A DNA stretch of 7,935 nucleotides from Clostridiales bacterium (GCA_019417795.1 DXUR01000102.1:1-7935); one strand, 5' to 3'. Shown: positions 1 through 6,489, numbered from the stretch's first letter. The notes: generated by a model from the sequence alone, not told the origin. Program-made: numbers and translations.

Positions 1-186
1 GATGGCACCGCCCTTGCCATTGACTGCATTGCCGTGGAGGACGAATACGGCAACACCCTGGCACAGCGGGCAGAACTGGGCTGGCTGCTGTACAATAAGC
101 CATTTGAATACGCACAGCTTGTGCTGGGCGATGAGATGGAACACTATCTCTCCCTTGGCTGCGAGCACGGCAGGCTGGAAGATTGA
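1..186 (+). CDS. C-terminal fragment of an unrecognised protein, open at the window's left edge
   Basis: The frame beginning at base 1 is open and ends in TGA at 184-186, giving 61 residues that start DGTALAIDC and end CEHGRLED. The 5' part lies outside the window, so no start can be chosen. The peptide is acidic and has normal codon use, with phrases such as VEDEYGNTLAQ and YAQLVLGDEMEHYLSL that look like folded protein rather than a chance frame. I do not recognise the family. The transposase fragment that follows and the recombinase debris at the other end suggest accessory cargo of an integrative element, but that is inferred from context only. The frame is the same as that of the transposase fragment starting near 193, from which it is separated by this stop codon, so the two may meet at a deletion junction near 180-192. 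Confidence 0.45.
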   Translation, partial: DGTALAIDCIAVEDEYGNTLAQRAELGWLLYNKPFEYAQLVLGDEMEHYLSLGCEHGRLED

Positions 187-192
187 CCTCAT

Positions 193-480
193 ATGGAGCC
201 GCTGGAGCATGAGGATGGTTTTCTTTGCGCAGGTGGAAGAAAGCTTCTCTTTGCTCGTTCCAGTTCCAAAAAGGAAAACGGATCTATTACCACCACGGAC
301 TATTACCGCTGCAAAGATTGTTCCGGCTGCGAACTCAGAAGCAAGTGTTTCAAATCCTCCGACGAGGTGAAAAACAAAGAGATCCGAATGTGTACCGAAT
401 CTGCCGAACACAGAAAAATCGCTTTTGAAAACCTTCTTTCTGAGCGAGGAGCGCTTCTGCGGATGAATCGTTCCATTCAA
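193..480 (+). pseudogene. IS1182-like transposase, C-terminal fragment truncated at both ends
   Basis: About 96 codons resemble the C-terminal part of IS1182-family DDE transposases. They contain a CAGGRKL stretch corresponding to the family's C-P-x-G-x-x-L, then a cysteine cluster YYRCKDCSGCELRSKC (C40, C43, C46 and C52 counting from the ATG at 193), and then LLRMNRSIQ. In intact members the NRSIQ-type motif runs on into a V-E-G-x-F-G segment that carries the last catalytic acidic residue. Here similarity stops at the glutamine codon 478-480, and the next bases are the arm of an intrinsic terminator. The N-terminal DDE region is also missing, since an in-frame TGA lies at 184-186. The open frame runs on to 858 but only antisense to the cupin gene, so that extension is not protein. 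The fragment cannot be an active transposase. The family call is from recognised motifs, not an alignment. Confidence 0.7.
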
Positions 481-519
481 AAACCCGAATCTCCATCCTC
501 AAAAGAGATCCGGGTTTTT
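479..519 (-). terminator. Intrinsic terminator ending the dctPQM-SDR-cupin operon (probably bidirectional)
   Basis: The left arm AAAAACCCGAATCTC (479-493) pairs with the right arm GAGATCCGGGTTTTT (505-519). This gives a 15-bp stem with one A-C mismatch and an 11-base loop. On the - strand it lies 24 bases beyond the cupin stop codon (544-546), and the arm itself supplies the trailing run of five U after the G/C core. The A-run and T-run on the two arms make it able to work in both directions, so it would also stop any read-through from the transposase debris. Confidence 0.88.
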
Positions 520-543
520 ATGAAGAAACTGCTTAGAAAAATA

Positions 544-864
544 TCAAAGGAAATCTTCCCGCTGAGGAGTAAAGATGTCCAGAATCACCGCATCCTCCAA
601 AGCTCTGGCCCCGTGCAGCTGATCAGGTGCCACATAATAGCTGTCTCCCTGATAAAGGATATGTTTTTCTCCCTCTACCTCATATTCAAAGCTGCCGGAT
701 ACCACATAACTTACCTGTTCGTGGGGATGTCGATGAGCCGCTCCCACTGCGTCTTTTTTAAAGGACGCCTCCACTCCCATCATGGCTCCACCCCGGGCCA
801 GGATACGCCGGGTAATGCCAGGGGCCGGAGCGGTGGGTACGATCTGGTCATAGTGTAAAACCAT
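544..864 (-). CDS. kdgF: Small single-domain cupin, KdgF-like (unsaturated-uronate linearisation)
   Basis: A 106-residue protein consisting of one cupin domain. Cupin motif 1 is visible as GAAHRHPHEQVSYVVSG (residues 41-57): H44, H46 and Q50 fill the metal-ligand positions, with Gln where many cupins have Glu. Motif 2 is GDSYYVAPDQLHGA (73-86), with H84 as the fourth ligand. The size, the AVGAAHRHPHEQ stretch and the C-terminal FTPQREDFL resemble KdgF, the cupin that opens 4,5-unsaturated galacturonate or mannuronate to the linear 4-deoxy-5-keto acid in pectin and alginate breakdown. It has no signal peptide or membrane segment, so it is cytosolic. The ATG at 864 has GAGGAGG five bases upstream, overlapping the stop codon of the SDR gene, which suggests coupled translation. 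It is the last gene of the operon. The cupin fold is near certain; the KdgF assignment rests on remembered family features, and another sugar-acid cupin is possible. Confidence 0.75.
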   Translation of the reverse strand: MVLHYDQIVPTAPAPGITRRILARGGAMMGVEASFKKDAVGAAHRHPHEQVSYVVSGSFEYEVEGEKHILYQGDSYYVAPDQLHGARALEDAVILDIFTPQREDFL

Positions 865-875
865 GGTTTCCCTCC

Positions 876-1610
876 TCAGATAAATGCCTGTCCGCCGTTG
901 ATCTGGATTACTTCGCCGGTAATGTAAGAGGCGTCGGGGCTGGCCAGGAATTTAATGACTGTGGCCACCTCGGAGGCTTCTCCCAGCCGTCCCATGGGGA
1001 TACCGGCCTTCCAACTTTCCACCAGTTCCCGGGCAGTTGCCGCATGGAAAGGAGTATCAATGGTACCGGGAGAGACTGCATTTACCCGAATCCCAAACTG
1101 GATCAGATCCTTGGCCAGACCACGGGTGTAGCTCTGAACAGCTCCCTTGCTGGCACTGTAAATAGCAGCACCGGGACCGCCACCGGAAGTAACCGCAATG
1201 GTGCTGAAGTTTACAATAGAAGGATTGGTTCCCTTTTTCAGGAGAGGCAGACAAGCCCGGGTCACAAAGAAGACGCTGTCAAAGTTCAGGGCCATTACCT
1301 TCCGCATAAATTCGGTAGGCATATCGGTGATCTCATGCCGGCCGCCCAGGCCGCCAACTGCATTTACCAGCAGATCCACACTGTCAGCTTTTTCGGAGAT
1401 CCGGGCAAAGGTTTCGTTGACCGATTCCTCCTTGGTCACATCACAGAGATAGTAGGATGCCTTGATTCCCTCCTCTGCCAGAGCCTTAAGGGTCGGTTCC
1501 TGCTGTTTTTCATCGAAAGATACTACAATGATTTCATATCCTTCCCGTCCCAGAACCTGTGCGGTGGCAAAACCGATCCCGCTGGAACCGCCTGTAATTA
1601 CTGCACGCAT
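876..1610 (-). CDS. Short-chain dehydrogenase/reductase (classical SDR, FabG-like)
   Basis: A 244-residue classical SDR, the usual length. The Rossmann dinucleotide motif TGGSSGIG is at residues 6-13, a variant of the NNAG motif (VNAVGG) at 82-87, the structural Asn at N109 (ALNFDSVF), and the catalytic Y151-x3-K155 in YSASK. The C-terminal YITGEVIQINGG is typical. The catalytic Ser is slightly unusual: the segment reads NFST, so S136 sits 15 residues before the Tyr rather than the common 13, with T137 in the next place. D33 lies just after the second beta strand, which leaves NADH versus NADPH preference unclear. AGAGG lies about 8 bases before the ATG at 1610. It follows dctM by 40 bases and precedes the cupin gene by 11. 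With a KdgF-like partner, a plausible role is reduction of a keto-deoxy-uronate to 2-keto-3-deoxygluconate (KduD or DEH-reductase type). That substrate is inferred from context; SDR sequence alone does not decide it. Confidence 0.9.
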   Translation of the reverse strand: MRAVITGGSSGIGFATAQVLGREGYEIIVVSFDEKQQEPTLKALAEEGIKASYYLCDVTKEESVNETFARISEKADSVDLLVNAVGGLGGRHEITDMPTEFMRKVMALNFDSVFFVTRACLPLLKKGTNPSIVNFSTIAVTSGGGPGAAIYSASKGAVQSYTRGLAKDLIQFGIRVNAVSPGTIDTPFHAATARELVESWKAGIPMGRLGEASEVATVIKFLASPDASYITGEVIQINGGQAFI

Positions 1611-1650
1611 ACAAAATACCTCTTTTCTTTTTGATTGAATATTCGATTGA

Positions 1651-2952
1651 TTATACTGCGTAGCCCATCATCTTGGGCAGGAATTCCACAATGGGAGGGA
1701 AGAAGGTGACTAGCACCAATCCCACAACCATAGTAGCATACAAGGGGAGAAGGGCCTTGGTAACCTTCTCAATGGTGGTTTTGCCCACCGAACAGCCAAC
1801 AAAAAGCGCATTGCCCACGGGAGGAGTGCAAAGTCCCACACAAAGGTTATAAACCATCATCACGCCAAAATGGGTGGTGGACATGCCGAAGCTCTGAACC
1901 ACCGGCAGCAGGATAGGAGTGCAAAGAAGAATCAGGGGAACCATATCCATAAAACAGCCCAGCACCAGAAGCATAATGTTGATAATGATCAGAATTACAT
2001 AATAATTGTCCGAAATGCCGAGCAATGCATTGGTAAGCATGGCGGGGACCCGGAGGTAGCTCATCATAAATCCAAAAGCTCCGGCAGAACCGATAAGGGC
2101 ATAAATCATGGCCAGGTTTTTGGTGCAAGTAAGGAGTATCCGGGGCATCTCCCGAATCTTCAGCTCTTTATAGAAAAACACTGATACCACGAAAGCCCAG
2201 ACACAGGCGATGGCCGCAGATTCCGTTGCAGTGAAAATTCCGGAGAGAACACCGCCCAGAATAATGATTACGGTCATAAGGGCCGGGATTGCCTTGCCAA
2301 TCACCTCGAGCCGCTCTTTCCAGGATTTCCGCTCGCCGTAGGGATAATTCCGCTTTACAGCCAGGAAATAGCAAACGATCATGAACAGAATTCCCAGGGT
2401 GATACCGGGTACAGCACCGCCCATAAAGAGGGCACCGATGGAGCATCCGCCTGCCGCCAGAGAATACATGACCATGTTATGGCTGGGAGGAATCAGAACG
2501 CCCTGGCAGGAAGAAGCCACGGTAATTGCCACCGAAAATTCCCGGTCATAACCTCCATCCACCATCATGGGCACCTCAATGGAGCCCAGAGAGGAAACAT
2601 CTGCCACAGCAGAGCCGGACATGGATCCGAACAGCATAGAGGCCAGTACATTCACATGGGCCAAACCTCCCCGGATATGCCCCACGCAGGCGTCCGCTGT
2701 TTTCAAAAGCCGATCTGAAATTCCTCCGGAGCCCATGATTTCCCCCGCCAGTACGAAGAAGGGAATAGCCATCAGTGTAAAGGAGTTGATGGAAGCAGAA
2801 TAGTTTTGAATCAGGGTCATAAGAGGGATTTTGCAGTAAATCATGCAGGCTCCCGTTGCAATACAAAGGGAAAAAGTGATGGGAAGATGCAATATGATTA
2901 GGGCAAAAAACAACCCCATCAGGATAGCTGCTGCTACGGTTGGATTGACCAT
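1651..2952 (-). CDS. dctM: TRAP transporter large permease subunit DctM
   Basis: A 433-residue integral membrane protein of typical DctM length, about a dozen hydrophobic segments from end to end. Family motifs are in order: MAIPFFVLAGEIM (61-73), GGLAHVNVLASMLFG (95-109), GSMSGSAVADV (109-119), IPPSHNMVMYSLAAGG (154-169), GIFTATESAA (238-247), the LGCFMDMVPLILL stretch (331-343) and GLCTPPVGNALFVG (373-386). It forms the cation-coupled (usually sodium) translocation channel of the tripartite transporter with DctQ. The start is firm: AAGGAGG (2962-2968 on the plus map) lies inside the last codons of dctQ, and the ATG shares its A with the dctQ stop codon (TGATG), a classic translational-coupling arrangement. 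The next gene, the SDR, begins 40 bases after its TAA. Confidence 0.97.
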   Translation of the reverse strand: MVNPTVAAAILMGLFFALIILHLPITFSLCIATGACMIYCKIPLMTLIQNYSASINSFTLMAIPFFVLAGEIMGSGGISDRLLKTADACVGHIRGGLAHVNVLASMLFGSMSGSAVADVSSLGSIEVPMMVDGGYDREFSVAITVASSCQGVLIPPSHNMVMYSLAAGGCSIGALFMGGAVPGITLGILFMIVCYFLAVKRNYPYGERKSWKERLEVIGKAIPALMTVIIILGGVLSGIFTATESAAIACVWAFVVSVFFYKELKIREMPRILLTCTKNLAMIYALIGSAGAFGFMMSYLRVPAMLTNALLGISDNYYVILIIINIMLLVLGCFMDMVPLILLCTPILLPVVQSFGMSTTHFGVMMVYNLCVGLCTPPVGNALFVGCSVGKTTIEKVTKALLPLYATMVVGLVLVTFFPPIVEFLPKMMGYAV

Positions 2953-3482
2953 CAGTTGTTTCCTCCTTCAGGTTTCTTTTCGAAGAAAACCGGAGCCGGA
3001 AGCAAATCATCCCGCTTGGTAATCTTGAGCAGGGCAAAATAGATGATAAAGAATCCGCAGACCGGAATGATCCAGTACATCGTGCACTTGGGCCATCCGG
3101 TGGCCGGAAGCTTAGAGGTGGTAGTAGAGAGGGTAAGCTTTACCCCATAATACATAAAGAAATATCCCACGATCCCTACCAGCACCCAGTTGATGTAGAA
3201 CAGAATCTTCTGGAGTTTTTTAGGGAACATCTGGTAGAACATTTCAATCCCAATATGAAGGTTTCTCTCCACACCCACAGCGCAGGTGATAAAGGCCATC
3301 CAGACCATAAGCATCAGAGCCACTTCCTGACTCCACCGAACAGTACCGCCCATTACCTGCCGTACAAAAACCTGAGCACTGACGATAATCACAATAGACA
3401 GCAGGACAAGGCAGGCAAATACCAGAAAGACATGGTAAAGAAAATTCAAAAATTTACAGATTGGTTTGACCAATGAGTCCAT
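2952..3482 (-). CDS. dctQ: TRAP transporter small permease subunit DctQ
   Basis: A 176-residue protein with four predicted membrane segments (about residues 14-36, 54-73, 92-114 and 134-154), the expected DctQ topology. Family signatures are the RWSQE motif after the first segment (49-53) and the RNLHIGIE motif at 73-80, followed by a charged loop. The C-terminal tail is hydrophilic and ends KKPEGGNN. DctQ joins DctM in the membrane and helps dock the solute-binding protein. I chose the ATG at 3482 because AGGAGG lies 9 bases upstream and the protein then begins at a normal DctQ N-terminus; the same frame stays open to 3755, but only antisense-free overlap with the end of dctP in another frame, with no family similarity. 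It is separated from dctP by 70 bases containing a hairpin and overlaps dctM by one base. Confidence 0.95.
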   Translation of the reverse strand: MDSLVKPICKFLNFLYHVFLVFACLVLLSIVIIVSAQVFVRQVMGGTVRWSQEVALMLMVWMAFITCAVGVERNLHIGIEMFYQMFPKKLQKILFYINWVLVGIVGYFFMYYGVKLTLSTTTSKLPATGWPKCTMYWIIPVCGFFIIYFALLKITKRDDLLPAPVFFEKKPEGGNN

Positions 3483-3505
3483 TAAAACATTCCTCCTTCC
3501 GAAAA

Positions 3506-3531
3506 GCCGTCCGTAACGGATTACGGACGGC
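3506..3531 (-). promoter_or_regulatory. Intercistronic hairpin between dctP and dctQ (attenuator or mRNA-stabilising stem)
   Basis: GCCGTCCGTAA (3506-3516) and TTACGGACGGC (3521-3531) form a perfect 11-bp stem closed by a four-base loop. On the transcribed strand the loop is UCCG, which fits the stable UNCG tetraloop pattern, though with an A-U rather than C-G closing pair. The stem begins 21 bases after the dctP stop codon, is followed by only four U, and ends 8 bases before the dctQ ribosome binding site. The short U run suggests partial termination or a 3' end protected from decay. Either would leave more dctP than dctQM message, as suits a transporter needing excess binding protein. Confidence 0.75.
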
Positions 3532-3552
3532 AGAAAACCTTCAGATTCAGAA

Positions 3553-4608
3553 TCACTCCTGCATAGCCTTGAACTGGTTGACGATATCGATGTACTGGCT
3601 GCAGTACTTGTCGGGCATACCGGCAGTAGCATCAATGAACTCCTGCAGCTGGGCATCAGTAAGTTCATAGACGGTAACGCCGCTGTCCAGAGCTTTCTTG
3701 AGAGCTTCCGCCTCATAAGCCTCGTATACCTCACGCTCGTAAACCACAGAGTCATAGGCAGCTTCCATGAAAATCTGCTGATCCTCAGGAGAGAGCCTAT
3801 CCCACACCTGGCGGCTCATGACCAGCATATCAGGGGTAAACACATGGTTATCCAGCATGAGATAAGGAGCCACCTCGCAGTGAGCGGTGGAAACATAGGC
3901 ACCAATGCCGTTTTCTGCTGCATCCACAACGCCGGTCTGAAGGGCAGAGTACACCTCAGCGTAGGCAGTGGGGGTAGGATTAGCCCCCAGAGCGTCGATC
4001 ATTCCCATCATAATCTCGGATTCCTGGACGCGGATATCCATACCGGCCAGATCTGCCAGGCAGGTAATGGGCTGAGAGGAATAGAAGCAGCGGGCACCGC
4101 CGGTGTAATAGGCCAGACCGATAAGACCCTCAGAATCTTCCATTTTCAGAATATCCTGGGCCAGTTCGCTGTCCAGGCACTTATAGTCGTTCTCGGTGCT
4201 GGTGAACAGGAAGGGCAGAGAGAACACATTCAGAGTGGGGCTGAACTGAGCCAAGGGAGCCGCACCGCCCCGGAGCAGATCAATGGCACCGTACTGAAGC
4301 TGTTCTGCAACAGCAGTGGTTCCGCCCAGGGTGCCGGAATCATACACTTCGATTTTAATCCGGCCGTTGGTGCGCTCATAAACCAAGTCTGCAAATTTCT
4401 GGCAGCCCTGAGTGGTAGGGAAATCAGGGGACTGGTCTTCGCTGAGCCGAAGAACCATATCAGGGGTTTCCTGCATTCCCTCTGCAGCAGGGACTGCAGT
4501 ATCCCCGCTCACTCCTGCTGCTCCATCATTCGCCGGGGCAGAGTTTCCACAGGCAACAGTGCCCAGCGCCAGGGTAAGAGCCAAGATCAATGCCAAAAGT
4601 TTTTTCAT
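3553..4608 (-). CDS. dctP: TRAP transporter solute-binding lipoprotein DctP
   Basis: A 351-residue extracytoplasmic binding protein. Residues 1-20 are a lipoprotein signal (MKK, hydrophobic core, then GTVAC) with the lipidated cysteine predicted at C20. A low-complexity Ala/Gly/Ser/Pro tether follows to about residue 48, then the DctP domain. Family landmarks are GTLGGTTAVAEQLQYGAIDL (92-111), NVFSLPFLF (127-135), DLAGMDIRVQES (186-197), whose R193 matches the conserved arginine that salt-bridges the ligand carboxylate, and EVYSALQTGVVDAAENG (218-234), with N233 at the usual ligand-contact asparagine. This indicates a carboxylate ligand. The sequence alone does not say which one; a uronate-type acid fits the neighbouring KdgF-like cupin. 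The ATG at 4608 has AAGGAGG about 11 bases upstream, slightly long but clear. It is the first gene of the operon, preceded by the divergent regulatory region. Confidence 0.97.
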   Translation of the reverse strand: MKKLLALILALTLALGTVACGNSAPANDGAAGVSGDTAVPAAEGMQETPDMVLRLSEDQSPDFPTTQGCQKFADLVYERTNGRIKIEVYDSGTLGGTTAVAEQLQYGAIDLLRGGAAPLAQFSPTLNVFSLPFLFTSTENDYKCLDSELAQDILKMEDSEGLIGLAYYTGGARCFYSSQPITCLADLAGMDIRVQESEIMMGMIDALGANPTPTAYAEVYSALQTGVVDAAENGIGAYVSTAHCEVAPYLMLDNHVFTPDMLVMSRQVWDRLSPEDQQIFMEAAYDSVVYEREVYEAYEAEALKKALDSGVTVYELTDAQLQEFIDATAGMPDKYCSQYIDIVNQFKAMQE

Positions 4609-4744
4609 GGTTGGTTATTCCTCCTTTTATTTTGCTTGTTTTGCCGCTTTTGCTCTGCGGCTTGTTCCGTACTTTCATGTTACCACGGCAGAAGTATTCT
4701 ATCAACGACAGAATTTTCAGAAAAATACAACTATTTTGTCCTTT

Positions 4745-4757
4745 GAAAACAGTTTTC
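4745..4757. promoter_or_regulatory. Odd-centred inverted repeat, candidate operator
   Basis: GAAAAC-A-GTTTTC is a perfect 6-base palindrome around a single central base. A related weaker element, TTTTC-A-GAAAA, is at 4714-4724, and their centres (4719 and 4751) are 32 bases apart, close to three helical turns. Both lie between the dctP start and its candidate promoter. They resemble protein-binding half-sites; the likely binder (the adjacent AraC-type regulator or a catabolite repressor) is unknown. The match to the catabolite-repression cre consensus is poor. Confidence 0.3.
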
Positions 4758-4831
4758 CGACAAGCTTTGTGCAAAATTCACGGGTTGGTGTTCCGGAAAA
4801 TATATATAATATATTGTTATTTAAAGGGCTA

Positions 4832-4860
4832 ATTTTCTCTTCTTTTTCTGTTCCAGTCAA
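4832..4860 (-). promoter_or_regulatory. Candidate sigma-A promoter for the dctP operon
   Basis: Reading the - strand, TTGACT (4855-4860) matches the -35 consensus at five of six bases and is followed, after exactly 17 bases, by GAAAAT (4832-4837), which matches four of six -10 positions. It would start transcription near 4825 and give an untranslated leader of roughly 215 bases. That is long, and a closer promoter is possible, for example around TAGAAT (4696-4701), but its -35 is poor. A weak -10 would suit a promoter that needs the neighbouring response regulator. Confidence 0.35.
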
Positions 4861-4884
4861 CCATAGGATAAAAAAACAAAATTC

Positions 4885-4938
4885 TGTTATAAATCTTAAA
4901 AAAGTGATATATGTTTGTCTCCGCCAAAGAGGTATAAT
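4885..4938 (+). promoter_or_regulatory. Candidate promoters for the two-component operon
   Basis: Two -10 elements face the kinase gene. One is a perfect TATAAT at 4933-4938, but the base sequence 17 upstream (4910-4915) is not a -35 match. The other is TATAAA at 4888-4893, preceded by TG with one base between (4885-4886), the extended -10 pattern that can work without a good -35. Starts would lie near 4945 or 4900. With either start the well-placed ribosome binding site GGGAGG at 4973-4978 is included in the message. Confidence 0.45.
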
Positions 4939-4986
4939 AGTACCATGAAGAAGTATATCCGTCATCTTTTTAGGGAGGGATCTCCT

Positions 4987-6489
4987 ATGAAGCAGCACCG
5001 AAATGTTGGTACTGTCCGCATCGTATACGCACAGCTTTTCGCCGCCGCCCTGCTTGTGGTCAGTTGCCTGGCTATTTCATGGCTGAGCAACCGTATCGCC
5101 ACTGCACAGGTTTACGGGATGACAGATAAGCTTTATGTAGTCAATTCCTTCATTGGTGCTTTTGACCGGTGCGAAAAAGCCGTATATGATTACCGCTGGA
5201 TAGAATCCTGGGAAGATGGTCCTGCCCGGGCAGAGTTAGTTCGAAACAATATGGCAGATATGGACACCTATCTAAAAGAAATGACCCGGGGATTCACTGC
5301 AGCAGACGGAAGCCTATACCATGATTCCCGGGCGCTTCAAAATATGCTCCCGCATTACTTTGACTTTGTCAATTCCTTTCTTGCCCTTATGGAGCGGGGA
5401 GACCGGAATGAAGCCATTGCTGTATACTACCAAAAGGAAAATCTGGTCACCCTGATCCGAAGCTATTCTACCACCTTTATGCTGGACAGGGTCCAGGCCA
5501 GCCAGGCGGAATATTCCCTGACTCAGGAGCGAATCGATCTTCTTTGGCTGCTTCAAGCTTTCATCTGCGTTTTGGCTCTGCTTCTGGTAGGGTATTTTGC
5601 CTTTAGCCTCACCAACATCCTCTCGCCCATCGGCAAACTGGTGGAAGCATCCAAGGCTATGGGCCGTGAAAACTTTGATATTCCGGATATTGAAACAAAC
5701 ACCCGTAACCGGGAAATTTTGCAGTTGGTGGATGCATTCAATCAAATGAAACATTCTGCCAATCAGCTGATCAACACCCTAATGGAACACAACCGAACGC
5801 TGGCTCTGCTCCACCAGACTGAGGCCAAGGTTTTGGAAAGTCAGAAACTGGCAGAGGAAGCTAAACTGCAAAGTCTTCGCAGCCAGATCAATCCCCACTT
5901 TCTTTTTAACGCCCTGAATACCATATGCCGGGTAGCTCGCCTGGAAAAAGCCGCTAAAACCGAAGGGCTGATTCTCTCCCTGTCCAAGGTATTCCGGCAT
6001 AGTCTTCGGAGCGATACCTCCCCGACCACCCTTGCAGATGAAATGAGCGTTACCCGGGAATACTTTAAGATTCAGCAGACTCGATTTGGGGAAAGAATGC
6101 AGCTGGACTGGCGGATCAGTTCCCAGTGCGATCCGGAAGAGCTGCTGGTCCCCCCATTCATTCTGGAGACCATGGTGGAAAACGCAGTAAAGCACGGTCT
6201 GGAGCCAAAGCCGCAAGGCGGTCTGGTCCGGGTGCGGATTTACATGAAGGAAGAAATCCTGCACTTGATCGTAGTAGACAATGGATGCGGCATCTCCCCT
6301 GAAACATTGGAATACATTCATCGGGGAGAAAAACCTCCACAGGCAGACCACGGTATTGGGATTCACAATGTAAGCAGACGACTGAAATTGCTGGGAAAAG
6401 GAAATCAGTTGCGCGTCCAATCCAAGCTTGGATTGGGGACCAAAATATCCATGGAAATTCCCGCAACCTATCGAGAGGAGGAACCTTGA
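4987..6489 (+). CDS. Membrane sensor histidine kinase, YesM/LytS type (HisKA_7TM-less His_kinase family with HAMP)
   Basis: A 500-residue kinase. Order: short cytoplasmic N-terminus, membrane segment about 14-34, an extracytoplasmic region of about 150 residues (35-185) that looks mostly helical, a second membrane segment about 186-207, HAMP linker about 209-262, coiled-coil 263-300, then the His_kinase dimerisation motif LRSQINPHFLFNALN (297-311) with phospho-acceptor H304. The ATPase part has N-box PPFILETMVENAVKHG (389-404; E398, N399, H403), G1 DNGCGI (431-436) and G2 GIGIHNV (456-462). All catalytic boxes are present, so it should be active. The start at 4987 is chosen because GGGAGG lies 8 bases upstream; an ATG at 4945 and a TTG at 4915 in the same frame lack a ribosome site and overlap the TATAAT box. 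It probably phosphorylates the following regulator and senses the transported acid or its liganded DctP; the signal is inferred. Confidence 0.93.
   Translation: MKQHRNVGTVRIVYAQLFAAALLVVSCLAISWLSNRIATAQVYGMTDKLYVVNSFIGAFDRCEKAVYDYRWIESWEDGPARAELVRNNMADMDTYLKEMTRGFTAADGSLYHDSRALQNMLPHYFDFVNSFLALMERGDRNEAIAVYYQKENLVTLIRSYSTTFMLDRVQASQAEYSLTQERIDLLWLLQAFICVLALLLVGYFAFSLTNILSPIGKLVEASKAMGRENFDIPDIETNTRNREILQLVDAFNQMKHSANQLINTLMEHNRTLALLHQTEAKVLESQKLAEEAKLQSLRSQINPHFLFNALNTICRVARLEKAAKTEGLILSLSKVFRHSLRSDTSPTTLADEMSVTREYFKIQQTRFGERMQLDWRISSQCDPEELLVPPFILETMVENAVKHGLEPKPQGGLVRVRIYMKEEILHLIVVDNGCGISPETLEYIHRGEKPPQADHGIGIHNVSRRLKLLGKGNQLRVQSKLGLGTKISMEIPATYREEEP

Larger units (their letters stand above)
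4609..4986. promoter_or_regulatory. AT-rich divergent regulatory region between dctP and the histidine kinase gene
   Basis: About 380 non-coding bases serve two outward-facing transcription units. The region is much richer in A/T than its flanks, notably 4800-4825 (alternating TA) and 4861-4914 (A runs). It holds candidate promoters in both directions, two odd-centred inverted repeats (4714-4724 and 4745-4757), an 8-base TTCCGGAA palindrome (4791-4798), and a 10-base word present near both ends in opposite orientation. A small 5-bp stem GCCGC/GCGGC (4643-4661) lies in the dctP leader but lacks a U tract, so it is not a terminator. I see no recognisable riboswitch. Confidence 0.7.

Noticed and set aside
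481..858. Continuation of the transposase frame to 858
   Set aside because: Beyond 480 it reads through a terminator and then antisense to the cupin gene. Family similarity ends at 480.
1044..1634. 196-codon + strand frame over the SDR gene
   Set aside because: Antisense to a complete SDR with all catalytic motifs; no family resemblance.
3483..3755. N-terminal extension of dctQ to 267 residues
   Set aside because: The extension overlaps the end of dctP and the hairpin in another frame, has no DctQ similarity, and the ATG at 3482 has a strong ribosome site.
3844..4746. 300-codon open frame on the + strand over dctP
   Set aside because: Fully antisense to a gene with a clear signal peptide and family motifs. 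Its translation is rich in His, Gln and Gly with no recognisable domain, and it has no ribosome site; it is a shadow frame.
4744..4759. cre (catabolite repression) site at the 4745-4757 palindrome
   Set aside because: It has the right symmetry and size but lacks the central CG and the trailing CA of the consensus, so it is kept only as an unassigned operator candidate.
4609..4860. Riboswitch or attenuator in the dctP leader
   Set aside because: Only a 5-bp stem without a U tract is present, and no known aptamer core is recognisable.
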